From positions 1,364,001-1,428,000 of the forward strand of contig NZ_CP042652.1 of NCBI RefSeq assembly GCF_013177675.1: DNA of 64,000 nt, read 5' to 3'. A program made the translations under genes and the position numbers. Source of the DNA: Arcobacter acticola. GTDB lineage: Bacteria > Campylobacterota > Campylobacteria > Campylobacterales > Arcobacteraceae. Of the stretch, positions 1 through 8,981 are shown piece after piece. Numbering within the stretch: position 1 is the stretch's first letter; every line of letters begins with the position of its first letter. Under the pieces are notes generated by a model. That model searched no databases, had not been told where the DNA came from, and worked only from the letters and a program-made list of their open reading frames with translations.

Positions 1-2
1 TT

Positions 3-2249
3 GTACATTTTGACAATTATATAAAAGAAATTACCCCATATACTGGATTAACTCAAAGTGAACTTTTTACAGGTAGTAATGCAGGTGTATCACTTGAAAG
101 TGAAATAAAAAAAGAGATTTTATCATCAGATAAAATATATCTACTTGTTTCTTTTATAAAATGGTCTGGAATAAGAATATTTGAAAAAGAACTTCGTGAA
201 TTTACAAGTAAAGGTAATAAACTTAAAATCATTACTACTTCGTATATGGGAGCAACGGATTTAAAAGCAGTTGAATTTTTAGCAAGCTTACCAAATACGC
301 AGATTAAAGTTTCTTATAATACAGCAAATGAAAGGCTTCATGCAAAATCGTATCTATTCTTTAGAAATACTGGTTTTCACACTGGCTATATTGGCTCTTC
401 AAATATTTCAAAAAGTGCATTAACAAGTGGCTTAGAATGGAATCTAAAAGTTACAACAGCTGAAATATCTCATATCATTAAAAAATTTGAAAAAACTTTT
501 GAAACATATTGGGAAGATAAAGAGTTTGAACTTTTTACAGGTGAACAAAAAGAAAAGCTACAAATAGCATTAAAAAATGACTCTATAGAAAATCAAAATA
601 GATTTTCTACTTTTTTTGATATTAGACCATTCCATTATCAAGAAGAGATTTTGGAAGAGTTACAAACCCAAAGAAATATACACAAACGTTTTAAAAACTT
701 AGTTGTCGCTGCAACAGGTACAGGTAAAACTGTAATTAGTGCATTTGATTATAAAAGATTTAAAAATCAAAATAAAAAAGCAAAGCTTCTTTTTGTTGCA
801 CATCGTAAAGAGATTTTACTTCAAGCAAGAGATACTTTTCAATCAATTTTTAGAGATAATAATTTTGGTGAATTATGGGTAGATGGAATTGAACCAAATA
901 GTTATGAATATCTTTTTGCATCAGTTCAAACTTTACAAAATAATATTGAATCACTTCAGTTATCACAAAACTATTTTGATTTTATAATTATTGATGAAGT
1001 TCATCATATTGCAGCAAAAAGTTATCGCCCAATATTAGAAAAATTTAATCCAAAAATACTTTTAGGGCTTACAGCAACACCTGAGAGAATGGATAACGAA
1101 AATATATTAAATGATTTTTGTGATGTAATTGCAGCTGAAATTAGACTTCCTGAAGCATTAAATAGAAAACTACTTTGTCCTTTTCAATATTTTGGTATTA
1201 GTGATAATATTAATTTACAAAATATTAAATGGCAAAATGGTAAATATCAAGTAAGCCAATTGAGTGATGCATTATCTACAAGACAAAGAGTTGGAGATAT
1301 TTTATTAAAATGTAAAGAGTATTTAACAGATATAAATGATGTTATTGCTTTAGGATTTTGTGTTTCACAAGAACATGCAATGTTTATGAGTGAGAATTTT
1401 TGTAAAGCTGGATTGAGGGCAGATTATCTAATCAGTGGAAATAAAAATCGTAATGATATTAAATATAAATTATTAAGCAAAGAAATAAATTATCTTTTTG
1501 TTGTTGATATTTTTAATGAAGGAGTTGATATTCCCCAAATTGATACCGTTTTATTTTTACGTCCGATAGAGAGTTTAACTGTATTTTTACAACAACTAGG
1601 ACGTGGGCTTAGATTTGCTGATAATAAAGAGTGCTTAACTGTTTTAGATTTTGTAGGAAATGCAAGAGATGAATATGATTTTGAAGGAAAATTTAGAGGT
1701 CTAATAGGTAAAACATCAACTTCAATAAAAGATGAAATAGAAAATGAATTTCCACATCTTCCTTTAGGATGCTCAATAGTTCTAGAAAAAAAAGCAAAAG
1801 AACATATTTTAAATAATATTAAAAAAGCAACAATACTTGGGAAAAGAAAAATTATTAATAAAATTCAAAACTTTCAAAGTTACACAAATTTACCGCTCAC
1901 TATTAAAAATTTTACAAAAGTAAATCATATTACACTCGAAAAACTTTATAAAAATGATAGTTTTACTAAGTTATGTTATGAGGCAAATGTTGTAAAAGAT
2001 TTTAGTGAGATAAACGAAAAAGAGCTTGTACGAGCTATCACAAAGAAATTATTACTCACTAAATCTTATAAATATTTTCAATTTATTTTAGAACTTATTA
2101 AAAATGATTTTAAATTTAATTTAGATTGTGAAGAAGAAAAATTAATGGCACTTATGGTGTATTATGATTTTTTCCAAGAAGCAAGTTTATTTGACAATTT
2201 AGAGGAAGGAATAAAATATATCGGCGAAAATAAATTATTATCAAATTAA
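3..2249 (+). CDS. SF2 helicase with N-terminal PLD-like domain (5' end cut by window, C-terminus cut by stop)
   Basis: ATP-dependent DNA/RNA helicase-like protein. The frame is open from the window edge, so the first in-frame ATG at 246 is internal and the true start lies upstream. A PLD/HKD-like segment (HAK, then GSSN about 20 residues later) sits near the front. It is followed by Walker A (ATGTGKT), a DEAH-like box (DEVHH), motif III (TATPER) and motif VI (QQLGRGLR). The frame ends at a TAA (2247-2249), but the same frame continues directly into the DUF3427 domain that normally closes this family. The gene is therefore probably one broken long protein. Nuclease or defence function is inference from family architecture. 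Confidence 0.8.
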   Translation, partial: VHFDNYIKEITPYTGLTQSELFTGSNAGVSLESEIKKEILSSDKIYLLVSFIKWSGIRIFEKELREFTSKGNKLKIITTSYMGATDLKAVEFLASLPNTQIKVSYNTANERLHAKSYLFFRNTGFHTGYIGSSNISKSALTSGLEWNLKVTTAEISHIIKKFEKTFETYWEDKEFELFTGEQKEKLQIALKNDSIENQNRFSTFFDIRPFHYQEEILEELQTQRNIHKRFKNLVVAATGTGKTVISAFDYKRFKNQNKKAKLLFVAHRKEILLQARDTFQSIFRDNNFGELWVDGIEPNSYEYLFASVQTLQNNIESLQLSQNYFDFIIIDEVHHIAAKSYRPILEKFNPKILLGLTATPERMDNENILNDFCDVIAAEIRLPEALNRKLLCPFQYFGISDNINLQNIKWQNGKYQVSQLSDALSTRQRVGDILLKCKEYLTDINDVIALGFCVSQEHAMFMSENFCKAGLRADYLISGNKNRNDIKYKLLSKEINYLFVVDIFNEGVDIPQIDTVLFLRPIESLTVFLQQLGRGLRFADNKECLTVLDFVGNARDEYDFEGKFRGLIGKTSTSIKDEIENEFPHLPLGCSIVLEKKAKEHILNNIKKATILGKRKIINKIQNFQSYTNLPLTIKNFTKVNHITLEKLYKNDSFTKLCYEANVVKDFSEINEKELVRAITKKLLLTKSYKYFQFILELIKNDFKFNLDCEEEKLMALMVYYDFFQEASLFDNLEEGIKYIGENKLLSN

Positions 2250-2270
2250 CTAAAAGAAATTTTAGAGCTC

Positions 2271-2798
2271 TTGAGTGAAAAAATAAACTATATTGAATAT
2301 AATTTAAATCTTCCTTTTCAAACACCAATAAAAGTGCACTCAAGATATACAAGAGAGCAGATTTTAGCTGGCTTTGGCGTTCATAGTTTTGATAAGAAAT
2401 TTAGTAGCCGGGAAGGTGTATTAGATATAAAAGATAAAAATACAGAACTTCTTTTTGTAACTTTAGAAAAAACCGAAGAAAAATATTCTCCAACTACAAT
2501 GTATGATGATTATGCAATTAATGAAAAATTGTTTCATTGGCAATCTCAAAATAGTACCAAACCAGAATCGCTAAAAGGTCAGAGTTATATCACTCATAAA
2601 CAAGATGAAAAAAATATAATTCTATTTGTTAGAGAATCAAATCATGATGAAAATAAAAATGTTATGACATATGTATGTCTAGGTAAGGTTTTTTATAAAT
2701 CTCATTATGGAAGTCAACCTATGAGTATTACCTGGGAATTAGAACAGGAAATCCCACCATTTTTATGGAAATATATTGCAAAAATGTCAGTGGGTTGA
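2271..2798 (+). pseudogene. DUF3427 C-terminal part of the split helicase
   Basis: This 175-codon stretch starts at a TTG in the same frame as the helicase, separated from it only by one TAA codon and seven further sense codons (LKEILEL). It carries DUF3427-type motifs: YTREQILAGFG near residue 25, SPTTMYDDYAI near 75 and LFHWQSQ near 90. In relatives this domain is fused to the C-terminus of PLD-helicase proteins. The simplest reading is a single nonsense change (GAA to TAA would restore Asn-Glu-Leu-Lys). Reinitiation at TTG is possible but no convincing ribosome binding site is visible. Confidence 0.75.
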
Positions 2799-2837
2799 TA
2801 ATTAGTATTTTTAAAAAGTTAACACTACTTCATTTAA

Positions 2838-2988
2838 TATATATACTAAAATTTAAGTATTTCTTAAAATCTTTATAATTTTTAGATTTTTATTTAGTAT
2901 ATAAGTTAAATTTAAAGTAAATATTAATTTTATAACATATATAATTAGCCATATTTAACTTATATACTAAATGAAAGTAAATACTTAA
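2838..2988. promoter_or_regulatory. Inverted-repeat operator region upstream of hipBST
   Basis: A perfect 20-bp inverted repeat occupies 2892-2911 (ATTTAGTATATAAGTTAAAT) and 2953-2972, with arms 61 bp apart start to start. The half-motif ATATACTAAA recurs at 2841-2850. A second inverted pair (TTAAGTATTT at 2853-2862 and AAATACTTAA at 2979-2988) brackets it. The cluster ends 8 bp before the hipB ATG, so it is a good candidate for the autoregulatory HipB operators. HipB binding is inferred from position and symmetry only. Confidence 0.6.
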
Positions 2989-2996
2989 GGTATAAA

Positions 2997-3209
2997 ATGG
3001 AACTAACAACTATAAAAATAGGTAAAACTATAAAGAAGAGAAGAAAAGAATTAAATCTTGAACTAAAAGATTTACAAGATTATTCTGGTGTTAATTATGT
3101 TTCAATCTCAGATATTGAAAATGGAAAAGCAAATCCTACAGTTAAAACACTCGAAAAGCTTTTAGATGTACTAGGAATGGAATTAGACATTAAAGTAAAG
3201 ATTAAATAA
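2997..3209 (+). CDS. hipB: HipB-like XRE antitoxin/repressor
   Basis: A 70-residue protein made almost entirely of one XRE/Cro-type helix-turn-helix (IGKTIKKRRKELNL, recognition region SISDIENGKANP). It is expected to bind the operator repeats just upstream and to repress the operon. It is the first gene of a three-gene set; its stop codon overlaps the start of the next gene by one base (TAATG). HipB of the HipBST type is a DNA-binding component and need not neutralise the kinase by itself. The ATG follows an AAGG-containing leader. Confidence 0.85.
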   Translation: MELTTIKIGKTIKKRRKELNLELKDLQDYSGVNYVSISDIENGKANPTVKTLEKLLDVLGMELDIKVKIK

Positions 3210-3535
3210 TGCAAAAAGGAAAAGTTTTTAGAAATAATATATTTGCTGGTTTACTTAAAAAGCTTGATGAAAATAGCTATAGTTTTGTTTATGATGAAGA
3301 GTATTTAAATAAAGAAAATGCAAAACCTATTAGTTTGACTTTGCCCTTACAAAAAAAAGAGTTTACATCAAAATATTTATTTCCTTTTTTTTATAATTTA
3401 TTAGCAGAAGGTAAACTAAAAGATATTCAATGCAAAGAGCTTAGAATTGATATGAACGATGATTTTTCAAGATTACTATTAACAACAAAAGAGAACACTA
3501 TAGGTTCTATTACAATAGAAAAAGATGAGATATAA
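3209..3535 (+). CDS. hipS: HipS-like antitoxin (HipA N-subdomain 1)
   Basis: A 108-residue stand-alone copy of the N-terminal subdomain of HipA. Visible landmarks are FVYDEEYL near residue 27, PISLTLPL near 40, and YLFPFFYNLLAEG near 56. In classical HipA this piece is fused to the kinase; as a separate gene between hipB and the kinase it defines the HipBST arrangement, where the small protein is the kinase inhibitor. The protein contains no tryptophan: the usual EGWL motif is EGKL here (Lys69). Translation is coupled to hipB by TAATG. Confidence 0.8.
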   Translation: MQKGKVFRNNIFAGLLKKLDENSYSFVYDEEYLNKENAKPISLTLPLQKKEFTSKYLFPFFYNLLAEGKLKDIQCKELRIDMNDDFSRLLLTTKENTIGSITIEKDEI

Positions 3536-3536
3536 A

Positions 3537-4535
3537 ATGGAAAACAAGATATGTTTAGGCTGTTTAGCAATAGATAAAAAATTAAGAAATAACTATTGTC
3601 CAAAATGTATTAAAGAACTTTTTAATGGAACTGTGCCAAATCCTTTAACTTTTGATAAAGTTGAATTTACTAAAAAAAGAGCTGAACTATCTGCAAGAAT
3701 GTCAATCTCAGGAGTACAAGACAAAATCTCTTTAACTTTTGAAAAGAAAGATTTAATTCCAACTGCAACAAATGGAAGATATATTTTAAAACCTATTCCA
3801 AGTGGAGATGGACATATTCAAAATGAAAAAGATATTGCTGCAAATGAACATTTATCTATGCTTATTTCAAAGAATATCTTTAAAATTCCTACAGCATCAT
3901 GTGGATTGATAAAATTTAGTGATGGGGAACTAGCTTATATAACAAAAAGATTTGATTACGATGAATTTTCAAATTTAAAATATGATCAAGAAGATTTTGC
4001 AGGAGTTATGGGTATTACTCCTATAACTCATGGAGAAAACTATAAGTATGATGCTTGTAGTTACTTGGATTGTGCAAAGATAATAAAAAAATATGTAGCA
4101 TCAAGTATAATATCCCAAGAAGATTTTTTTAAAAGAATTATTTTAAATTATCTAATATGCAATGGTGATGCTCATATTAAGAACTTCTCTTTATATAGTA
4201 AAGCAGATTCTATAGAATATTTTTTAACACCAAATTATGATTTATTAAATACTAGATTTCATATAAATGAAAAGTATGGAGATATGGCAATAGATTTATT
4301 AGATGATTATACATCTACTTATGAAGCTTATGGTTATTATACTTATGATGATTTTAAAACTTTTGCTAAGTATATAGATTTACTTGAAATTAGATTTAAT
4401 AAAATTATGAAATTTATTGAAGATTCATATCAAGAGGTAGAGATACTAATTGATAAATCTTTTCTAAGCCCTAAAGCAAAAGAGTTTTATAAAGAATCAT
4501 ATAAAGATAGAATGAAAAGATTGAGGCTTAAATAA
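3537..4535 (+). CDS. hipT: HipT-like serine/threonine kinase toxin
   Basis: HipA-family kinase lacking the N-subdomain, which is supplied by the preceding gene. Numbered from the ATG at 3537, it has a four-cysteine putative zinc knuckle (Cys6, 9, 21, 24), the glycine-rich loop with the SIS phospho-switch motif (Ser56, Ser58, then GVQDK), YILKP, TKRFD, the catalytic NGDAHIKN (Asp211) and the metal-binding YDLLN (Asp235). Known HipT kinases phosphorylate a tRNA synthetase; the target here is unknown. An alternative ATG at 3525 overlaps hipS; I prefer 3537 because the zinc motif starts right there. All catalytic residues look intact. Confidence 0.85.
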   Translation: MENKICLGCLAIDKKLRNNYCPKCIKELFNGTVPNPLTFDKVEFTKKRAELSARMSISGVQDKISLTFEKKDLIPTATNGRYILKPIPSGDGHIQNEKDIAANEHLSMLISKNIFKIPTASCGLIKFSDGELAYITKRFDYDEFSNLKYDQEDFAGVMGITPITHGENYKYDACSYLDCAKIIKKYVASSIISQEDFFKRIILNYLICNGDAHIKNFSLYSKADSIEYFLTPNYDLLNTRFHINEKYGDMAIDLLDDYTSTYEAYGYYTYDDFKTFAKYIDLLEIRFNKIMKFIEDSYQEVEILIDKSFLSPKAKEFYKESYKDRMKRLRLK

Positions 4536-4558
4536 CACTATTTAATAGGAAAATTCTT

Positions 4559-4645
4559 TTAATAGGAACTTACTTTGACATATTGTAAAGTCATTTTTAT
4601 ATCTTTATGTTTCATAAGTTTTTGAATTGTAAAAATTGTTGTCAG
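4559..4645 (-). pseudogene. Decayed tyrosine recombinase (integrase) C-terminal tail
   Basis: On the minus strand the stretch reads FTIQKLMKHKDIKMTLQYVK followed by a few residues and a stop. This is the characteristic C-terminal box of tyrosine integrases, including the region just before the catalytic tyrosine (LQY). Upstream the frame is closed by a stop at 4646-4648, and recognisable bits continue in other frames, so the gene is dead. It marks the end of an old integrated element, possibly the one carrying the helicase and hipBST genes. Confidence 0.6.
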
Positions 4646-4852
4646 TTAGTATTTCTGTCTAAATAAATGTTCGAATCATTCTAGGGTCGCTAATTATTTA
4701 AAGGGCTTTGTTAAGCTTTTTAAGTTTTCTTTTTTTAAATATTAAATTACATTTCACTTGGAATATTATAACTATTATGGATAAATCATATTGATATGCT
4801 TTATTTTAATTAAACCCTCTTTAGATTAAATATTTTAAGACATAGAAAACAT

Positions 4853-4981
4853 ATGCCAAATAAAAAAGAGTATGTAAAATACTTTTTTGATGACAAAGAA
4901 TTTTTAGAAAGTTATCATTCTTTACAATATATTCTAAATATTGTATACTTTATCTCTTTAGAATTATTATTTTTACATTAA
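4853..4981 (+). CDS. Possible 42-residue small protein, unknown
   Basis: A short open frame starting MPNKKEYVKYFFDDKEFLE and ending with a hydrophobic tail rich in Ile, Leu and Phe. It stops 21 bp before the PAS gene. No family is recognised. It may be a remnant in a decayed region (4536-5002) that otherwise holds only the integrase tail and AT-rich sequence. Confidence 0.2.
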   Translation: MPNKKEYVKYFFDDKEFLESYHSLQYILNIVYFISLELLFLH

Positions 4982-5002
4982 CATATAAAAAAGGAAACTT
5001 TT

Positions 5003-5389
5003 ATGAATTCAAATGAACTTAAACTTTCAGTTGATTCTTTTTTATTATCAGAAACTGATGAAAAAGGAATTATTCGTTATGCTAACGAAGAATTTTGTCA
5101 ATTTGCAGAGTATAAACTTGAAGAACTAATAGGAAAACCACACAATATTGTAAGACATGCTGATATGCCAAAGGCTGCATTTAAAGATTTGTGGGAAACA
5201 GTGCAAAAAGGGAAACCATGGAAAGGTTTTGTGAAAAATAGTACAAAGTCTGGAAAGTTTTATTGGGTTTTCGCAACTGTATTTCCATTTATTGCCTGTG
5301 ATGGTTCCAAAGCTTACATTTCATGCCGAAGAATGGCTTCTCAAGATGAGATTGATAAATATACAGCCATATACAAAAAAATGAAATAG
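5003..5389 (+). CDS. Aer-like PAS domain protein (energy/redox taxis sensor)
   Basis: A 128-residue stand-alone PAS domain with the Aer/CetB signature: DEKGIIRYANEEFCQFAEY, then GKPHNIVRHADMPKAAFKDLW and a KPWKGFVKNSTKSGKFYWV block. In this family the PAS domain binds FAD and reports redox state to a partner chemoreceptor. The neighbour 9 bp downstream is a methyl-accepting chemotaxis protein, so the pair resembles the bipartite CetA/CetB layout. That receptor is now broken by an IS element, so this protein may lack its cognate partner. A ribosome binding site (AAAGGAA) precedes the ATG. Confidence 0.8.
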   Translation: MNSNELKLSVDSFLLSETDEKGIIRYANEEFCQFAEYKLEELIGKPHNIVRHADMPKAAFKDLWETVQKGKPWKGFVKNSTKSGKFYWVFATVFPFIACDGSKAYISCRRMASQDEIDKYTAIYKKMK

Positions 5390-5398
5390 GAATTTGCT

Positions 5399-5931
5399 AT
5401 GATAACAACTTTAAAAAGATTATCTATTGTAAATAAAATGAAATTAATCTCTGGATTTCCTCTAATATTTATTATTATTTTATCATTAAGCGTTTTATTT
5501 GATTCTTATGAAAAAAAGAACAAATTAGAATCAATCAAAGAAATAGTGGTATTAAATACGAAAATATCACTTTTATTACATGAAACACAAAAAGAAAGAG
5601 GAACAAGTGCTGGTTATTTAGGAAGTAAGGGAGTTAAATTTAAAGAAGATCTATTAAAACAAAGAACCCTTACAGATGCTAGAATTAGTGAGTTTAATAC
5701 TTTTTTAGCTACTTTCCCCTTTCAAAAATATTCTTCAAATAATAAAAAAATTATGGATAAAGCAGTAAATGATTTATTGAATATTAAAGATATTAGATCT
5801 AAAGTTGATAGCTTAGGAATTGAAACAAAAAAAGCAATTGAATATTATACAAATATGAATGCAGATTTTTTAATTTTTGTAGCTAATACTTCATTAATTG
5901 CAGATAACTCTGAACTTGTAAATAATATTAA
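5399..5931 (+). pseudogene. 5' part of a NIT-domain methyl-accepting chemotaxis protein
   Basis: Encodes the first 177 residues of a chemoreceptor: an N-terminal membrane segment (about residues 16-34) and the start of a periplasmic NIT (nitrate/nitrite-sensing) domain with the hallmark LLHETQKERGTSAGYLGSKG. The reading frame then runs into the IS element and stops at 5948-5950. Joining ATT AA here to T GCT after the IS restores an uninterrupted receptor of about 744 residues, so the damage is a single insertion. Confidence 0.85.
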
Positions 5932-5947
5932 GGGCACCTCTAAAAAT
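5932..5947 (+). repeat. Left terminal inverted repeat of the IS5-family element
   Basis: GGGCACCTCTAAAAAT directly after the TTAA duplication at 5928-5931. It pairs with the right repeat with one mismatch at base 4. Confidence 0.85.
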
Positions 5948-6094
5948 TAGTCAATATTCATAAAAATTGAAAATATTCATAAAATCACTGATGATGTATA
6001 CTTTGCAATAAAGCGACAAAACCCTTTATGTAAGGCTTTTTGTAGGACTTTTTAGCTAAAATATCTATATAAATATAGGTACAAAGGTTAAAAA

Positions 6095-7126
6095 ATGGCA
6101 GGACTATTTGACTACGAATTTCAATTGGAAAAAATCAATAAACATCAACCACCGCTACAAAAACTAAACAAGATTATTGATTGGGAGATGTTTAGAGAAA
6201 CAATTGAATCAGCTTTAGAAAAAGAGGATAGAAAGTCAAATGCAGGAAGAAAGCCATACGATAAATTGCTAATGTTTAAAATTTTAATACTTCAACGATA
6301 TTATAATCTTTCAGATGAACAAACAGAATTTCAGATCAAAGATAGATTATCATTTTTAGATTTTTTAGGATTGCAAATCGGTGATGATGTACCAGATGAA
6401 AAGACTATATGGTTGTTTAAAGAGCAACTAAAAGAGAAAGGTTTATCCAAAAAATTATTTGAACTATTTACCTCTAAACTTATCTCAAATGGAATAGTTG
6501 CCAAAGAGGGGACAATCGTTGATGCTTCATTTGTAAATGTACCCAAACAAAGAAATACAAGAGATGAAAATAAACAAATCAAAGAGGATAAAATGCCACA
6601 AAGCTTTGAAGACAATCCAAATAAAAAAGCTCAAAAAGATTGTGATGCAAGATGGACAACAAAAGGAGGTCAAAGAGAATATGGATATAAAGATCATGTA
6701 GCCTCAGATCAGAAAACTAAAATTATCACTAAATATGAAGTGACGCCAGCTTCAACCCATGATTCACAAGTGGTTAAAGATTTGATAGATGGAGATGATA
6801 ATACCCTCTATGCTGATAGTGCTTATAAATCTGAAGAGACTGAGCAATATCTCGAAAGTAAAAATGTGAAATCAAAAGTTATCAAAAGAGCCTACAGAAA
6901 CAAACCCTTAACCAATGCCCAGCATAAAGAAAATTATAAACACTCTAAAACAAGAGTAAGAGTTGAACATATATTTGGAACACTTACAACTCAAATGCAT
7001 AATGCACTTAATCTTCTCTCAATTGGAATAGATAGGATAAAGTCCACAATAGGACTTACGAACCTTACCTACAACTTAGTCAGATACGAACAGATGGTTA
7101 GATTACAAAAGGTAAAATTGATATGA
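6095..7126 (+). CDS. IS5-family DDE transposase
   Basis: A 343-residue transposase that cuts and joins the ends of its own element. An N-terminal DUF772-like region (NAGRKPYDKLLMFKILILQR) precedes the DDE catalytic core: first Asp in GTIVDASFV, second in YADSAYKS, and Glu in RVRVEHIFG. The length fits the IS5 subgroup and no frameshift is seen. It is transcribed in the same direction as the chemoreceptor it interrupts. Confidence 0.9.
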   Translation: MAGLFDYEFQLEKINKHQPPLQKLNKIIDWEMFRETIESALEKEDRKSNAGRKPYDKLLMFKILILQRYYNLSDEQTEFQIKDRLSFLDFLGLQIGDDVPDEKTIWLFKEQLKEKGLSKKLFELFTSKLISNGIVAKEGTIVDASFVNVPKQRNTRDENKQIKEDKMPQSFEDNPNKKAQKDCDARWTTKGGQREYGYKDHVASDQKTKIITKYEVTPASTHDSQVVKDLIDGDDNTLYADSAYKSEETEQYLESKNVKSKVIKRAYRNKPLTNAQHKENYKHSKTRVRVEHIFGTLTTQMHNALNLLSIGIDRIKSTIGLTNLTYNLVRYEQMVRLQKVKLI

Positions 7127-7259
7127 AAAGAGTTGGGAAATGGATGAAATATCCAAAATATTAGGGTGATTTCCACAAAATTCTTAGTAAAGTTCAGTTA
7201 GAATTGGGCTGAGATTTTTTAAAAATCAAAAAAAGTAAAAGTTGGGAGCTTTAAAAGGT

Positions 7260-7275
7260 ATTTTTAGAGGTTCCC
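7260..7275 (-). repeat. Right terminal inverted repeat of the IS5-family element
   Basis: Read on the minus strand it is GGGAACCTCTAAAAAT, matching the left end at 15 of 16 positions; TTAA follows at 7276-7279. Confidence 0.85.
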
Positions 7276-8981
7276 TTAATGCTTATTATAATTTCTTAAT
7301 GGCTAAAGAAAGATCAGGTATTGAGCGTGCCGTTGGTGCAGGAACTTTCGCAAATAAAACCTTTGCTCCTGGAATGTATACTAAATTTTTGAGTTTAGTA
7401 AATGAACAAGATTTATTTCTTAAAACATTTCTTATTTATGGAAATCAATATGAAAATTTTATAAAAGAAAAAATGAATAATCCTATTTTTGCAGAAGTTC
7501 AAAAAATGAGAGATATCTTACTTTCATACTCTGAAAATAGAGATATAGTATTTGATATAGAATCTAAATATTGGTTTGATTCAATTACTCAAAAAATCAA
7601 TATTTTAAAAGAAATAGATGATTATGTAATTCAAGATATTAATACTAGGATTGATACATTTATAAATGAAGAAACGAATAGAATGTATATTATCGCATTG
7701 GGATTGATATTTATAGTTTTATTTACAGTTTTATTTGTTCGATTTTTTATTGGAAGTATTCATAGAGCTCTTTCAAAAATTAACGATGGTATAGAACAAT
7801 TTATGAAATACTTAAATAAAGAGATAAATGAAATTGAATATATTAAAGTAGGTACTAAAGGTTATTTAGGTCAATTAGCAGATATGGTAAATAAGAATAT
7901 AGATACAATTAATGGTAATCTAGAAAAAGATTTACTTTGTGTTGGTGAAGCTACAATTACTCTTGATAAGGTTCAAAAAGGCTATTACGGATGTCGAGTT
8001 AAATCAGTAGCAGCAAATCCTCAAGTTAGAATATTAGCAAAAAATATTAATAGCATGTTAGATATTCAACAAAAAATTATAAATGAAATTTTAAGAGTAT
8101 TAAATGAATATACAAATTATAATTATTTAAGTGTTATTGATATTAAAGAAATAGAGGGTGAATCAAAACAAATGGTTGAAGGTATTAATGCTTTAGGCCA
8201 AGCCATCACAAATATGTTAATTGAAAATAAAACAAATGGGCAAACTTTAGATGAAGGTTCTACTCAATTATTAAAAAATGTTGACCAATTAAATAAAGCT
8301 TCAAATGACGCAGCAGCAAGACTTGAAGAAACAGCAGCGGCAGTTGAAGAGATTACAAGTAATATTGCTTTAAGTAGTCAAAATATTGCACAAATGGCAA
8401 AAAATGCAAATGAATTAACGGTTTCAGCAAATGAGGGCGAAAAACTTGCAACTCAAACAGTTTCTTCAATGGATGATATTAATACTCAAGTAACAGCTAT
8501 AAATGAGGCTATTAGTGTTATTGATCAAATTGCTTTCCAAACTAATATTCTTTCATTAAATGCAGCTGTTGAAGCGGCAACTGCTGGAGAAGCAGGGCGT
8601 GGATTTGCTGTTGTTGCAGCTGAAGTGCGAAATTTAGCATCAAGAAGTGCAGAGGCTGCAAATGAAATTAAAGCATTAGTTGAAAATGCTACTTTAAAAT
8701 CAAGACAAGGGAAAGATATAGCAGCTTCAATGATAAATGGTTATCATAATTTAAATGATAATATTAATAATACTTTATCATTAATATCAGAAGTTGAAAA
8801 TGCATCAAAAGAACAAAAATATGGAATAGAGCAAATTAGTGATGCTATTAATAGTTTAGATAAACAAACACAAATAAATGCAAATGTTGCAAATCATACA
8901 AATACAATTGCTGTAGAAACATCAGAATTAGCTAAAAATGTTGTTGAATCTACAAATACAAAAGAGTTTAGAGGAAAATAA
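7276..8981 (+). pseudogene. 3' part of the NIT-domain methyl-accepting chemotaxis protein
   Basis: Continues the receptor in frame: the rest of the NIT domain ([20 protein letters not shown]), a second membrane helix ([19 protein letters not shown]), a HAMP-like linker and the cytoplasmic signalling hairpin with [20 protein letters not shown]. The frame is open from a TTG at 7242, but its first 11 codons lie inside the IS right end and are not part of the gene. A truncated product made from an IS-internal start could still carry the signalling tip, though no convincing promoter is visible. Confidence 0.85.

Larger units (their letters stand above)
5932..7275 (+). mobile_element. IS5-family insertion sequence, complete, 1344 bp
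   Basis: Both ends are visible. The left end reads GGGCACCTCTAAAAAT and the right end, read inward, GGGAACCTCTAAAAAT (15 of 16 matching). A 4-bp TTAA is duplicated at 5928-5931 and 7276-7279, fitting the YTAR target preference of the IS5 subgroup. One transposase gene (6095-7126) fills it. The near-perfect ends, intact transposase and exact target duplication suggest a recent and possibly still mobile insertion. Confidence 0.9.

Noticed and set aside
2152-2352. Minus-strand open frame across the helicase break
   Set aside because: It runs antisense to the helicase and its DUF3427 tail, both of which are clearly coding.
7242-7275. TTG start at 7242 as the beginning of a separate chemoreceptor gene
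   Set aside because: These codons come from the right end of the IS; the true gene begins at 5399 and resumes at 7276.
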